Below, one piece after another: positions 1 through 11,400 of a stretch of 34,765 bases of DNA. Numbering within the stretch: the first letter of the stretch is position 1; each line of letters opens with the position of its first letter. The stretch is from Bryobacterales bacterium. Lineage in GTDB: Bacteria; Acidobacteriota; Terriglobia; Bryobacterales; Bryobacteraceae. Below the pieces are notes generated by a model, which saw only the letters and a list, made by a program, of their open reading frames with translations, searched no databases and was not told the origin of the DNA. The translations under genes were made by a program, and so were the position numbers. The stretch covers positions 9,233 to 43,997 of the forward strand of contig PMYB01000196.1 of the NCBI GenBank assembly GCA_003170915.1, in the 5' to 3' direction.

Positions 1-1401
<1,401 letters not shown>

Positions 1402-1414
1402 GCGGCGGCCCCAT

Positions 1415-2989
1415 CTACCGCAACGGCAGCCAGGGTTCGTCCGACGCCGCTGGCGCGGAGCCCGTGACGGAATTCATGGCCAGCGCCAATTCGGCGGCGC
1501 TCACCGTCACCGGCTCCGCCAGGAGCTCGGGCCGGTTGTAAGTCATCAGGCACCGGCCGTAGAACTCGGGGTCCCGTTGCGGCAACACGAAGGGCTTGCC
1601 GAAACGGCCCCCATCTCCCAGGTGGGCGATGTACAGCCGGGCGAACAGGCCGTCTTCCCGCTTGGAGGAGAACAGGACCCAGCGGCCATTGCTGGACCAC
1701 GTGTGATAGGAATCGCTGCGCGGCGAGTTGATCTCGTCGAGCCTTCGCGGGGCGGTCTCGCCTGGCGTCCCAACCAGGCTCAAGTCCAGCATGTACAGGT
1801 CGCTGCTGGGTTGAAAAATGGGAAAGCTGCCGTAGTCGTGGCCGCAGAACATTAGCAATCGCCCGTCGGGCGAGATCTGCGGCAACGAGATGCTCTTGCC
1901 CAACCGGGCGGCGGCCACCACCGTTTCCACCTGGCCCCACCGGCCGGCAGCGGCGTCGTAGGCGATTCGCACCAGGTCGTACTGGATCTTGTCGTACTGC
2001 AACGGGAGCTCCCTGTTGTCCGCCAACGCCGGCGCCGAGCAGAAGTACAGGTAGCGCCCGTCGGGCGACCATGTAGGGAAGGTCTCCAGACGGTCGGGCC
2101 GGCTGATCTCCGGGACCGTGTACACCTGGCCGGTATCGACGGCGTAAAGGCCGAGGTCGGAGTCTCTGTCCACCACTTCCCGCACCTCCACGCCGGCCGT
2201 GTGGAACATCTGGACCAAGCTGTTCCGCGAGAACGCCAGGAGCTTCCCACCGGGGTGCCAGGCAATATAGGCGGCCGCACCCTTGCCGGCCACGCGCATA
2301 TCCACTTTTTCGGCCCGCCCGTGCCGCACCAGGATCATGGCGGGAATCTGCGAGCTTCCCGATCCGGGCCGGAAGTGCAGCAGCATCTCGTCGGTGCGGT
2401 GGTTGAGGAAGGTGTGGCAGTTGATGCAGCCGCCGCCGATGTTTCCGCCGTGGGGGTCGCGGCTGCGCTGGTTGTCGAACACGACGCGTTCCTCGAAGCT
2501 CCGCAGGTCGCGCTGGCGCAGCGATATCTGGCCCCACTTGTCGTAGACCGGCGGCAGGTAGCGGTAGGCGACATAGGGATCGATCTCCTCGGCCGCGATG
2601 CGGTTGCGCACCGTATCGAAGTGTGTCCAGCCGCCCTCGCCCTTGACGTAAATGTCCATGCGAAGCTCGCCGCCGGCGTTGGCCTCGAGCAGGTGGCGCC
2701 ATGCGGCAAGGGGGGTCGCGATGCTGGGGTTGGCGCTGAAGACCTCTATCGGCCGGCCCGCCTGGCACGCCAACCGGAGACAGAACTTCCGGCCACTTTC
2801 CCGAACCTTCAGGTTCAAAGGCGCCACGTTGGGCGGGATGACGATACCCGAGTAGTCGGGATAGGTGGCGGCCTCTCGATGGGCTTCGGCACACGCTTGG
2901 AGGCTTTCCGCGCCAGGCCGGAAGCCCCAGATCGCGGCCGCCGCCGCGAGCAACAGCGCCCACACCAGGGTTCGCTTCCCACGGCTCAT
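1415..2989 (-). CDS. Exported TolB-like beta-propeller protein with one c-type heme motif
   Basis: The protein has 524 residues if it starts at ATG 2989, which overlaps the stop of the upstream gene as ATGA. The frame stays open further upstream, but there it runs antisense through the real upstream gene. Residues 1-22 form a signal peptide or anchor (MSRGKRTLVWALLLAAAAA). An N-terminal beta-rich region follows, then a CINCH motif (C188, C191, H192) in a GGGCINCHTF setting, which would attach one heme c covalently. The C-terminal half has PD40/WD40-like blades, for example FPTWSPDGRYLYF, PQISPDGRLLMF and HTWSSNGRWVLF. This arrangement is known from TolB-like heme proteins of Bacteroidota and Acidobacteriota whose function is not established. 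Inference: a periplasmic electron-transfer or redox-sensing propeller acting with the membrane protein encoded immediately upstream. Confidence 0.85.
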   Translation of the reverse strand: MSRGKRTLVWALLLAAAAAIWGFRPGAESLQACAEAHREAATYPDYSGIVIPPNVAPLNLKVRESGRKFCLRLACQAGRPIEVFSANPSIATPLAAWRHLLEANAGGELRMDIYVKGEGGWTHFDTVRNRIAAEEIDPYVAYRYLPPVYDKWGQISLRQRDLRSFEERVVFDNQRSRDPHGGNIGGGCINCHTFLNHRTDEMLLHFRPGSGSSQIPAMILVRHGRAEKVDMRVAGKGAAAYIAWHPGGKLLAFSRNSLVQMFHTAGVEVREVVDRDSDLGLYAVDTGQVYTVPEISRPDRLETFPTWSPDGRYLYFCSAPALADNRELPLQYDKIQYDLVRIAYDAAAGRWGQVETVVAAARLGKSISLPQISPDGRLLMFCGHDYGSFPIFQPSSDLYMLDLSLVGTPGETAPRRLDEINSPRSDSYHTWSSNGRWVLFSSKREDGLFARLYIAHLGDGGRFGKPFVLPQRDPEFYGRCLMTYNRPELLAEPVTVSAAELALAMNSVTGSAPAASDEPWLPLR

Positions 2990-4839
2990 CGGTAGTCCCC
3001 CGGGCCGAAGACGACGTAGAAAAAGTAACTGTACCGGAAATCGCTCCAGGCCGCCTCCCGAGCCGCTTCCCTGGTGGGGCTGTGCGCCATGATCCGCTTG
3101 AAGACGGCCAGGCGGGCCATCGTCTCCGGCTGGATTTCGAGCCCGTCGATATTCACCGGCTGGCCGGTCGCGTCGGCATACATCGCCATGGCCTCCTGGA
3201 AATGCCGCGGCGTGCGGCGCCGGCCGTTGGGGCCGATGTACGCCGGGCCGGTAATGTCCTTGATGCGCGGCATAGTGGCGTTGATCGCGCCCATGTCGCG
3301 CGCCACCAGGTAAGAGCCCATCAGGAACTCGAAGGCCATACGGTTGGAGGGGTCCTGCTCCAACTGGTCGAGGAGCAGGCGCTCCATGTCGCCGTCGGGC
3401 TTGCCGACGCGCTGCCAGACGGGCAATACGTCGTCCTTGCGGAGCATCCGCCGGCGAAGCAGTTGCACATCCGCGTCGCCGTTCAGTTGGGGATCCCGGT
3501 CCAGGTCGCGCAGGCGCTGGCGGGCCCATGCGCCGGAGCCCAGTTCATACGAGAGGGCTGTGAGGAACTTGCGGGCCACGCCGGTCTGGCCCTTCACCAG
3601 GTTGACGCCGGCCATCAAACGGTAGAGCCGCGGATCGGACTTGCCCAGGACCATGGCCTCGCTGCCGAAACGCTCGGCATCGTCCACCCGCCCCAGGCGC
3701 AGGCACAGATCGGTGATGCGGAGCATGTGCGGCAGGACCCGGTCGGTGCGCAGTTCCGGGAGCAGGGAGCCGGCCTGGGGGAAGCGAAACATGTCGTCGC
3801 CCAGCCGGTTCATCTCATACAAAGCCAGGTTGACCTCGTAGCGGGTCAGCGAATTGAAATCGCCGGTCTCGAGGCGCCGCGAGGCGTCGATGACCGCCGG
3901 CCAGTCCTCACGGGAACACTGGTAGTCCAGCGCGGCAAGACTGCGGTCGCGGCCGTTGAGGTGGTACGAGACAGCCGCCACGGAAGCCAGGCCCAGCAGG
4001 GGGAGGGCGGTCGCCAGCCCGGCTGCCAGTCGCCATTTGCGAGGGCGCGGCCTGGCGTGGGCAGGTCGGGGACCCGCCCCACGGACACGGAGTACCATGG
4101 CCGTCCCCATCGCGTAAAACCCGTACAGGCCCCACCACACGACGACCCGTGGCACGTCCGCGCCCGTGAACCAATCAAGCGCGGAGGCAGGGGCGCCGGC
4201 CAGCCGGAGCCACTCCGCCGCCGCCGGCAGCGCCACCGCCAGAAGCAGACAGGCAATCCCCGGAAGGCGGGTCGGCCGGCGGGCGATGAGCACCATTGCT
4301 GCCGCCGGCGCGAAGAACACGATAGCCATGCCGGCCAGGTAGTAGGCCGCCAGGAGCATGGCGGCGAACGCCGCCGCCAGCGCCATCCAGTTGCTCCACC
4401 GCCCGGAGAGCCGGACAAACAGGATTGCCAGAGCCAGCCCCAGCAACAAAGCCGGCGCCATCGGGGTGCGGTTGTAGTAAAGACTGGCATCGCATAGCAG
4501 CAGGAGCGCCGGAACATAGCGCACCAGCGGCAGCGCGCCACCGGCCAGCGTCGTGAAATACACCTCGGTGAGGGCCACCACAGCCGCCACCTGGGCCGTC
4601 ATGACGATAGCGCCCCACCCCGCGAAAGCGTAGGCTTGCGCGACCAAGGCGTACAGGTAGTCCGCCGGTCCGCCGGGATACCTCAGGAACTCGTCGAGGA
4701 ATCCCGGGGAGGCGTAAAAGATGGGCCGCTGCCAGTGGTAGATGAGCCGGGGGTCGATGCCTGCCCAAACGTAAGCCAGGCAAGCCGCCAAGAATGCCGC
4801 ATCCTGCACTCTCGCCGCCGGCGGGCGCCGAATGTCCAT
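2986..4839 (-). CDS. Polytopic membrane protein with C-terminal TPR-like region (DUF6057-like)
   Basis: This is a 617-residue protein when started at ATG 4839 (MDIRRPPAARVQDAAF). The frame is open to 5223, but the added 128 residues look like translated non-coding DNA, and a membrane segment begins shortly after the chosen start. About ten hydrophobic segments fill residues 10-320, including an F-L-x-x-x-P-G-G motif (FLDEFLRYPGGPADY) that resembles DUF6057 proteins. From about 325 the chain is soluble and helical with degenerate TPR-like units (LCLRLGRVDDAERF, LYRLMAGVNLVKGQTGVARK), ending in an aromatic tail (FRYSYFFYVVFG). The stop overlaps the start of the heme-propeller gene by four bases, so the two are probably translationally coupled and act together. 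No enzymatic motif is visible. The family name is recalled from pattern and was not searched. Confidence 0.8.
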   Translation of the reverse strand: MDIRRPPAARVQDAAFLAACLAYVWAGIDPRLIYHWQRPIFYASPGFLDEFLRYPGGPADYLYALVAQAYAFAGWGAIVMTAQVAAVVALTEVYFTTLAGGALPLVRYVPALLLLCDASLYYNRTPMAPALLLGLALAILFVRLSGRWSNWMALAAAFAAMLLAAYYLAGMAIVFFAPAAAMVLIARRPTRLPGIACLLLAVALPAAAEWLRLAGAPASALDWFTGADVPRVVVWWGLYGFYAMGTAMVLRVRGAGPRPAHARPRPRKWRLAAGLATALPLLGLASVAAVSYHLNGRDRSLAALDYQCSREDWPAVIDASRRLETGDFNSLTRYEVNLALYEMNRLGDDMFRFPQAGSLLPELRTDRVLPHMLRITDLCLRLGRVDDAERFGSEAMVLGKSDPRLYRLMAGVNLVKGQTGVARKFLTALSYELGSGAWARQRLRDLDRDPQLNGDADVQLLRRRMLRKDDVLPVWQRVGKPDGDMERLLLDQLEQDPSNRMAFEFLMGSYLVARDMGAINATMPRIKDITGPAYIGPNGRRRTPRHFQEAMAMYADATGQPVNIDGLEIQPETMARLAVFKRIMAHSPTREAAREAAWSDFRYSYFFYVVFGPGDYR

Positions 4840-5450
4840 GACGCGAGTAGTGTAACAACTATCAGCCGCCGGATGGCAAGTATTCGGAAGGCCCTCTGAA
4901 GGGCGATTCGGGAGATCGAGAGCGCTGAGAACATCGACAGGCGCTGAATTTTTCGGATCGCAATATTCTTTCCCCTTGATTCTCGCGGCAAACCAGCAGA
5001 CAATATCGTGCGGTATATTCAAATCAGTAAAATGGAAATCCCGGAGGAGGTCAAAACGGAATGCAGCATCGTTATTTCTGCCGCGAGCGGCGCTCTCACG
5101 ATCTTTCCCGGCGGGTTTCTCAGAATCGCGTGGCGCTCTGGTCGTAAGAAGCACCTGACGGGGTGGGATAGCCGGGGCATTTCCCACGACGGACTTCTGG
5201 GGCGTTTGCTGGTGGGAAGGCACGGCTTAGCGGTGGAGTTCGGCGGCCCCCCCAGCATTCCCCCTTGCAGTCCTTTTGATCCCGCTCTGTTCTACCGCCT
5301 GATGTGGTCCTGTTATCGGATTGCGCTCTGAACCGTAAGTCCAACGGCTGCAACAACTCCATCCTGTTGTTCGCCTGCTTCTCAGGCCGGCCGCTTGAGA
5401 CACTGGCTACTGTACCGGCCGGCGGATTGGCTTGGATCACGTGGGTTGGT
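4840..5450. other. Intergenic region, no convincing gene
   Basis: These 611 bases separate the start of the DUF6057-like gene from the 3' end of the CRTAC1 gene. Short frames exist, for example a 107-codon plus-strand frame at 5008-5331, but their translations show no domain-like sequence and they lack a good start. Reading the minus strand towards 4839, TTGCCA and GTTACA hexamers 17 bases apart lie just before the ATG. That would be a weak promoter giving an almost leaderless mRNA. A short palindrome, GCCCTCTGAAGGGC, sits at 4891-4904. Confidence 0.45.
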
Positions 5451-7199
5451 CTATCGCTTTTCGAACCGATCCGTCCGAATCACGCCCGACCCTTCCCGCA
5501 CCACCACCAGTTGATCGGCCCTTACATTGGCAATCTTCTCCAACTTTCCGTTCGGCCAACGAATCTCCAGGTCGGCTGAAGCCGCCTTCCCCAGCCCGTA
5601 ATGCAGCCGGCGATCGTTCACCGAGAGATAAGACGCCTGCCCTGAGACGGCCTGCACCTGCCTCCGCCCGCCATAACTCACCACCACCGAAGCGCCGATC
5701 GCACTGCGGTTCGAGGTGCTGCCAACGAGCAGCACCTTGAGCCAGTGATTCCCGCCGCTTACGTCATTGCGCAACAAAGACGGCGGCTCATTGATGTTGA
5801 CAATCAACATGTCGATGTCCCCGTCATTGTCGAAGTCCCCGAACGCGCAGCCGCGGCTCGCATGCGGCGCCTCGATGCCTGGGCCCGCCGTCTCAATCAG
5901 CTCCTCAAATTTCCCGTTCCCCAGGTTCCGGAACACAATCCGCGGCGTCTTGTACGGATAGCCGGGCACCAGCGCCTCGATCTCCGGGTATATATTGCCC
6001 GAAACCAGAAACAGGTCCGGATTGCCGTCATTGTCCAGATCCACAATGCCCGCGCCCCAGCACGTGAAGCGTGTTTCGACGCCGAGTCCCGCGCCCAGTG
6101 TGACATCGCTAAAATTGCCCTTGCCATCGTTACGGTACAGGGCGCAAGTGTCGTCGGTAAAGTGGCCCTTGAAGATATCGAGATGGCCGTCGAGATTGTA
6201 GTCGCCGATGCCGGCGCCCATCCCGGCCTGCTCGCTGCCGTCGTCGTTAAGTCCCGCTCCCCGCTCCACGCCTTCTTCGCGGAACGTCCCGTCGCGATTG
6301 TTCATCAGCAACAAACTAGAGGTCGAGTCGCAGGCCACGAAAATATCCGGCCAGCCGTCCTCGTCGAAATCCGCCGTCACCGCGGTCAGGCCGTAGTGCC
6401 CCTTGATGTCCGCGATTCCGGCGGCCTTGGTCACGTCGGTAAAGGTGCTGTCGCCGTTGTTGTGGAACAGCGAATGCAGGCCCGGCGCCAGCCCCCGCGG
6501 TCCGCAGTTCACCGGAATGTTCTTGAATTTGCAGTTCTCGTTCTCTCCCGGCTTCTGCGCGCGGCGGATATCAAAATCCAGATAATTCGACACAAACAGG
6601 TCCAGCTTGCCATCGCGGTCGTAATCGATCCAGGCGCAACCCGCACCCCAGCGCGTACGATTGGCCCCCACGCCGGCCTTCTTCGTCACATCGGTAAACG
6701 TGCCGTCTCCGTTGTTGTGATACAGCACGTTCTCGCCCCAGTAAGTGATGAACAGGTCGTCGAAGCCGTCGTTGTCGTAGTCTCCGGCGCACACGCCCAC
6801 GGCCCACCCAGTGCGGCGCAGCCCGGCCTTGTCGGTAACATCGGAGAAAGTGCCGTCGCGATTGTTCTTGTATAGCCGGTTGGTCGCGCCCTCGGGCGGG
6901 CTGTCGAAACGCGTTCCGCCTAGAAGGAAAATGTCGATCCACCCGTCGTTATCGTAGTCGATGAAGGCGCAGCCGCAAGCCATGGTCTCGAGGATGTAGT
7001 CCTTCCGGTCGACGCCGCCATAGATGACGGGCGCGCGCAGGCCAGCCGCCTCGGCAACGTCCGTGAACCGGGCGTTGAAGGGGATGCCCGACGGTTTTCC
7101 CCGGGGCGTGGGCTTCACACCCCGCGACGCCATCCCTTGCGGGCGCAAGATGCGAGCGCCGCCGGCCAGTAACAGAAGCGCGCGCCGCGTCAATTTCAC
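5451..7199 (-). CDS. CRTAC1 / ASPIC-UnbV family exported protein with FG-GAP repeats
   Basis: The protein has 582 residues from a GTG start at 7199, which overlaps the upstream TPR gene's TGA as GTGA. A short basic N-terminus and hydrophobic stretch (MKLTRRALLLLAGGA) suggest export. Residues 45-480 hold repeated FG-GAP/VCBS-type calcium-binding blades with the signature D-x-D-x-D-G: IDYDNDGWIDIFL, GDYDNDGFDDLFI, IDYDRDGKLDLFV, ADFDEDGWPDIFV, GDYNLDGHLDIF, VDLDNDGNPDLFL and GDFDNDGDIDMLI. The last ~90 residues are an ASPIC/UnbV domain (NRSAIGASVVV, LHYGLG, IRWPNGK). These are extracellular beta-propellers; the ASPIC domain is named for cartilage acidic protein. In this phylum they often sit beside Oar-type receptors, as here. 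The substrate or partner is unknown. Confidence 0.93.
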   Translation of the reverse strand: MKLTRRALLLLAGGARILRPQGMASRGVKPTPRGKPSGIPFNARFTDVAEAAGLRAPVIYGGVDRKDYILETMACGCAFIDYDNDGWIDIFLLGGTRFDSPPEGATNRLYKNNRDGTFSDVTDKAGLRRTGWAVGVCAGDYDNDGFDDLFITYWGENVLYHNNGDGTFTDVTKKAGVGANRTRWGAGCAWIDYDRDGKLDLFVSNYLDFDIRRAQKPGENENCKFKNIPVNCGPRGLAPGLHSLFHNNGDSTFTDVTKAAGIADIKGHYGLTAVTADFDEDGWPDIFVACDSTSSLLLMNNRDGTFREEGVERGAGLNDDGSEQAGMGAGIGDYNLDGHLDIFKGHFTDDTCALYRNDGKGNFSDVTLGAGLGVETRFTCWGAGIVDLDNDGNPDLFLVSGNIYPEIEALVPGYPYKTPRIVFRNLGNGKFEELIETAGPGIEAPHASRGCAFGDFDNDGDIDMLIVNINEPPSLLRNDVSGGNHWLKVLLVGSTSNRSAIGASVVVSYGGRRQVQAVSGQASYLSVNDRRLHYGLGKAASADLEIRWPNGKLEKIANVRADQLVVVREGSGVIRTDRFEKR

Positions 7200-8335
7200 A
7201 GATTCTTGTCCGTGCTCATGGATTGAGTAGGATCGGGCCGTTCGGGATCCATGGCCTTGCGGTCGCGCTGGAGCCGCTCTTGTTGCAATCGCCGGAATTC
7301 CACCAGTTGCGCTTTTGACAGATCGTCCTTCCCGGCCTGCTTGTAGGCGCGCGCCAGCAGGAACCGGATGCTCTCCGTCGTGGCCGCCAGTTGCACGGCC
7401 CGCTCCAGCAGCTTCACCGCCTGCGCCGGGTGGTTCTCGTTCATATCCATCTTCGCCAGGAAGTACATCGGATCGGGATAGTTGGCCCTCAGCTCCATGG
7501 CTCGCACGAGGTAGCGCCGGCCGCGCGCCTCCTGGCCATTGCGCGCCAGAAGCACCCCTAGCTGATACGTGGATTCGGAATCCTGCGGCTGAATGGCGAG
7601 CGCCTTCTCGAGATACCCGATGGCCGCCGGGTCGTCATTCACGCGTAGCCGCAAGCGCCCCAGCGCCGCCAGCGCCGGCGCCGATTTCGGGTCCAGCCGC
7701 ACGGTCTCCTGCAGCTCTTTTTCGGAGTCTTCGTATTTCTCACCGCGATAATAAAGCATCCCCTGCAGCAGGTGGACGGAGGCGCCGGGAAGATGCAACG
7801 TATCAAGCTGCTCGAGCAGTTGCCTGCCGCGCTCTTCGTCGCCTTCCCGGATGTGTGCCCCGGCGAGCGCAAACAAAATCGAGGCGTCGTCCGGCTTCTC
7901 TTTGCTCAACCGCTCCAGCAGCGCGATCCCACGCTGATATTGCGCCGATTCGATAAACGAAACCGCAAGCAACTGGCGCGTCCGCGGGTCGTTCGGCTGA
8001 GATTTGAGGAAGGTTTCGAAAGGCGTGACCGCGGCCTGATATCGCCCCGCCTTGAAATAGGCCACGCCGAGATTGAAGTAGACGCCAGTCAGCTTGGGAT
8101 CCGCGCTCAACGCGCGGTTGTAGGTTTTGATGGCCTCGTCGAACTTCTCCTGGCGCGCGAGTACCGCACCGAGGTCGCTAAGCGCTTCCGCCGACTGAGG
8201 AGTCTTGGTTAGCTGCTGCCGGAAGAGCCGCTCCGCGTCCGCGTAGTCCCCGCGTTCCAGTGCTTCCCGTCCCGCCGTGAGCAAATCCTGAGCCTGTATG
8301 AGAACAGGAAGGACAAGAAGGATTGACCAGCGCAT
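7196..8335 (-). CDS. Exported tetratricopeptide-repeat protein
   Basis: The protein has 379 residues and begins with a short signal peptide (MRWSILLVLPVLIQAQ). Nearly the whole mature chain consists of TPR units of about 34 residues. Examples are LLTAGREALERGDYADAERL, AEALSDLGAVLARQEKFDEA, TGVYFNLGVAYFKAGRYQAA and APALAALGRLRLRVNDDPAA. A charged tail (from about 345) has no repeat character. It is coupled to the CRTAC1 gene by a 4-base overlap and lies 73 bases downstream of the TonB receptor gene, behind a hairpin. Inference: a periplasmic scaffold linking the receptor and the secreted propeller. No enzymatic residues were seen, and a general assembly or chaperone role would fit equally well. 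Confidence 0.9.
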   Translation of the reverse strand: MRWSILLVLPVLIQAQDLLTAGREALERGDYADAERLFRQQLTKTPQSAEALSDLGAVLARQEKFDEAIKTYNRALSADPKLTGVYFNLGVAYFKAGRYQAAVTPFETFLKSQPNDPRTRQLLAVSFIESAQYQRGIALLERLSKEKPDDASILFALAGAHIREGDEERGRQLLEQLDTLHLPGASVHLLQGMLYYRGEKYEDSEKELQETVRLDPKSAPALAALGRLRLRVNDDPAAIGYLEKALAIQPQDSESTYQLGVLLARNGQEARGRRYLVRAMELRANYPDPMYFLAKMDMNENHPAQAVKLLERAVQLAATTESIRFLLARAYKQAGKDDLSKAQLVEFRRLQQERLQRDRKAMDPERPDPTQSMSTDKNL

Positions 8336-8365
8336 CGAGCCACCACCACTATATCAGTTTGCAAG

Positions 8366-8397
8366 GGGCAGACGGCGCCGGCCGGCAGTCTGCCCCA
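8366..8397 (-). terminator. Perfect 9-bp-stem hairpin after the TonB receptor gene
   Basis: GGGGCAGAC (8366-8374) and GTCTGCCCC (8389-8397) pair perfectly around a 14-base GC-rich loop that is partly self-complementary. It lies in the 73-base gap between the receptor stop and the TPR start. No run of T follows on the minus strand, so it may be a partial terminator or an mRNA-processing or stability stem that lowers expression of the two downstream genes rather than a full stop. Confidence 0.5.
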
Positions 8398-8408
8398 CAG
8401 TAGAGGGT

Positions 8409-11400
8409 CTAGAAGTAAATCTTGGTTGCGAGTTGAATAATGCGCGGGTCCCTGACCGAATTCAAAGCGCCGAACCCGAATTGCTGCGGACCACCGATAT
8501 ACTTCGAGAGATTGGTGATGGCCGCGTTCGGAGCAATCGACGCGAAGTTGATGGTCGTGTTGAAACCAGTGAACTCGGCGTGATTCCATGCGTTGAACAT
8601 CTCGAGACGCAACTGGATTTTGTCGCCTTCCTTCCAGAACGGAAACTCCTTGAATACCGAGATGTCCCAGTTGGACCACCCCGGCTCGCGGACGTTGTGT
8701 ATGTCCGAATCCATTCCGATGCTACCAACCTGCGCGGGATGGAACACGGCGGAGTTGATGAATTGATAGGTACTGCCTCCACCGGCGGTGGGGTCGCCTT
8801 GAATCACGACACGCGGCCCCCATGTGGAGGAACCCGTCGTGAACAGGTTCAGGCTGCTGACGTTGTTGATGCTGTAACCGATTGTGGTCGGGTATCCGGT
8901 TTCAAATGTGGTGATGCCGGAAACTACCCAGTTGTTGAAGACGCCGCGGCCGATCGCATTGTTCAGGAAGTTGCCGGCGCGGGCGATCTTGGGGAGGTTA
9001 TAGATGTAGTTGATCACCGCCACCCGGGTGTGATCGAACGACAGCGGGGCGTAGTTGGCCTTGTTGAAATTGAGGGGGTTCAGACCATCGCCGTAAGCCG
9101 ACGCAATGCCCATGGCCTTCGACCAGGTAAAAGAGGCGCCCATCTGGAAGCTGGAGGACAGGCGGCGATTCAAGCTGGCTTGAAGAGCATTGTAATTGGA
9201 GTTGGCGCCGAAGCCATATATGTTGATGTCGCCGTACCCCTGGTACGGCCGATAGAGGTTGGTGCTGGTCGTCGTCGTTCCATCGAACTTCGGCGCCTTG
9301 TTGGCTGGATCCTGGTTCTGAGGCAACCACGCGCTGCCAAACGGCAGACCGTTATAGTTCATCGTATCGAGCTGGTGATTGCTGACGGAACCGACATAGG
9401 CCAAATCCAGGAGAAGCCGGAAGGGAAGTTCCTGTTGAATGCCGAGGTTGTAGTTGTAAGTGGTCGGAACCTGCCCACCCTCGTCGAACCCGTGGAGACT
9501 GGCCGGGAAGAACACGCCGGGAGTATTGGCGGCGGTCTCGATATTCCCATAGTACATGGTCGGCTGGCTCGTGCCTGGCGGGTTGCCCAGTTGATCGAAC
9601 ACCGGGTTCCCTTCGAAACGGTCGTAGAAGACGCCGCCGCCGCCGCGGATGACGGTCTTCGGGAAGATGTTGTACGCGAAGCCGAAGCGCGGGGCATACT
9701 GCACTCCGCGGCTATCGATCAGGCCCTGCGGATAGTTCTGACCGGCTTGCGCGATGCCATTGGTGTACAGTCCATTGGTCAAGGCTCCGGTCCCCGGCAC
9801 CAGCGCGCTGATGAAGGCGGCTGGAGCGGTCTGGCCCGTTAGCGGATTCAGTGCCAGCCCCGAGGCGGTCTTCTGATACAGCACCGCCGCCTTGCTGGAA
9901 GACCACAAACCGGGATTGAAGCTCGAGGTCTGAAACGCCTGGTCGTACTGCGGCTGAACGATATAGAAGCGCATTCCAATCTCAACCGTCAGTTTCGGCG
10001 AGACCTTCCAGGAATCCAAGACGTACCACTCGACGTTGTTGTAGCGATATTGTCCGTTCAGGACGTGGTTCGCCTGCTGGAACGTGTTGAAATTGCCAAT
10101 CAGCGCGTTCGAGAACGCCCAGTTCGTGTCGCCTGGGTTGCTCGCATTGCGGCTGAAATCGATGGTGGCGTTGGCAGGCACCGTGGCTGTCTGGTCCTTC
10201 GCGCTGCGCTGCCAATAGATGCCGGCCTTTATCCGGTGCGAGTGGTAGACCTTGCTGACGTTATCGTGCCACTCCATCGTGTTGTTGTAGTTGATGAACG
10301 GCGTTCCGGCGAAATCGTCGGTCGGCGAGTTCGGAACGTTGTAGTGGAAGTTCGGAATCAAGTCCATCGGCGACGCCTTCGGGAACGGAAGCGGGATGGT
10401 CAAGCCAAGCTTGGTGCTGCTGAACACGTCTGTGGTCGGGTTTTCCGACAGGTAGTTGTGGCTGAAGCCGAATACCAACTCGTTGGTCAACGTTGCATTG
10501 ATCACCGTGGTCACGTTGGCGACGGTGGAATAGGCCGGCTGGCCGAATGCCAGCGTGCCCCAGGGAATGTTGTAGCTGGCATTCCATTGGCCGTAGGGCA
10601 TGATCTGCATGTCGGCGTCCTTCACCACGCGGGCAAAGAAACGCCACTTGTCGTTGATGTTCCAATCGCCGCGGTACACTTCTTCCCGGCGCGGATAGCC
10701 CGCCGAGACTTGCGAAGTGTAGTTGTAATCCGGATGACCGGTGACGTTCGGAGCCGGGTAGAAACTCAGAATCTTGAGCCCGTTCGGATCCTGCCGGTTT
10801 TGCGGAATGATATTGCCGGGGAAAGGGCTTCCGGTTGTCGGGTCGGTGATGACGACGGGAACGCCGGAACCATCGTGCGTGGCGGAAAAGTTGCCGGTGC
10901 GCTCCGCCGGCGTCGGCACCGTCACGTTTACCTGCCCGTGGGGCACCAATTGACGTTGCCACTCCTGGCCGAAGAAGAAGAACAGCTTCGACTTGCTTGT
11001 ATTGAAATGGTGAGGGATGTATACCGGCCCGCTGATGTTGTACCCCTCGTAGTTATAGCGGTACTTGGGGCGCGAAATCCCCTGCGCGTTGTTCGTCCAA
11101 CTGTCGGCGTTCAAGTCGTCGTTCCGGTGGAACCAGTAGCCGGTCCCATGGAACTGCTGGGTTCCGCTCTTGGTAATGATGTTGATCGCAGCGCCCACCG
11201 AGCGGCCAAACTCCGCCGACTCGCTGTTGTTGATCACCCGGAATTCAGCTACCGCATCCACGTTCATGCTGGTGTGCTGCGTTCCATTAGAGCCGGTGTC
11301 CATGTTTCCGACGCCGTCGAGTTCCACATTGTTCTGATCGCCCCGCTGCCCATTGGCGTAAATGTTGCCAATGCCGCCAGGCCCCGCAACCGCGACGTTC

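Noticed and set aside
3082-4497. 471-codon plus-strand frame opposite the DUF6057-like gene
   Set aside because: It is a shadow on the antisense strand of a high-GC gene; composition is Arg/Gln/His-rich and no family is recognisable.
5008-5331. 107-codon plus-strand frame in the intergenic region
   Set aside because: No motif, no ribosome site, and sequence composition unlike the genes around it.
5745-6875. 376-codon plus-strand frame antisense to the CRTAC1 gene
   Set aside because: The repeated pattern is the reverse complement of the FG-GAP repeats, not a separate protein.
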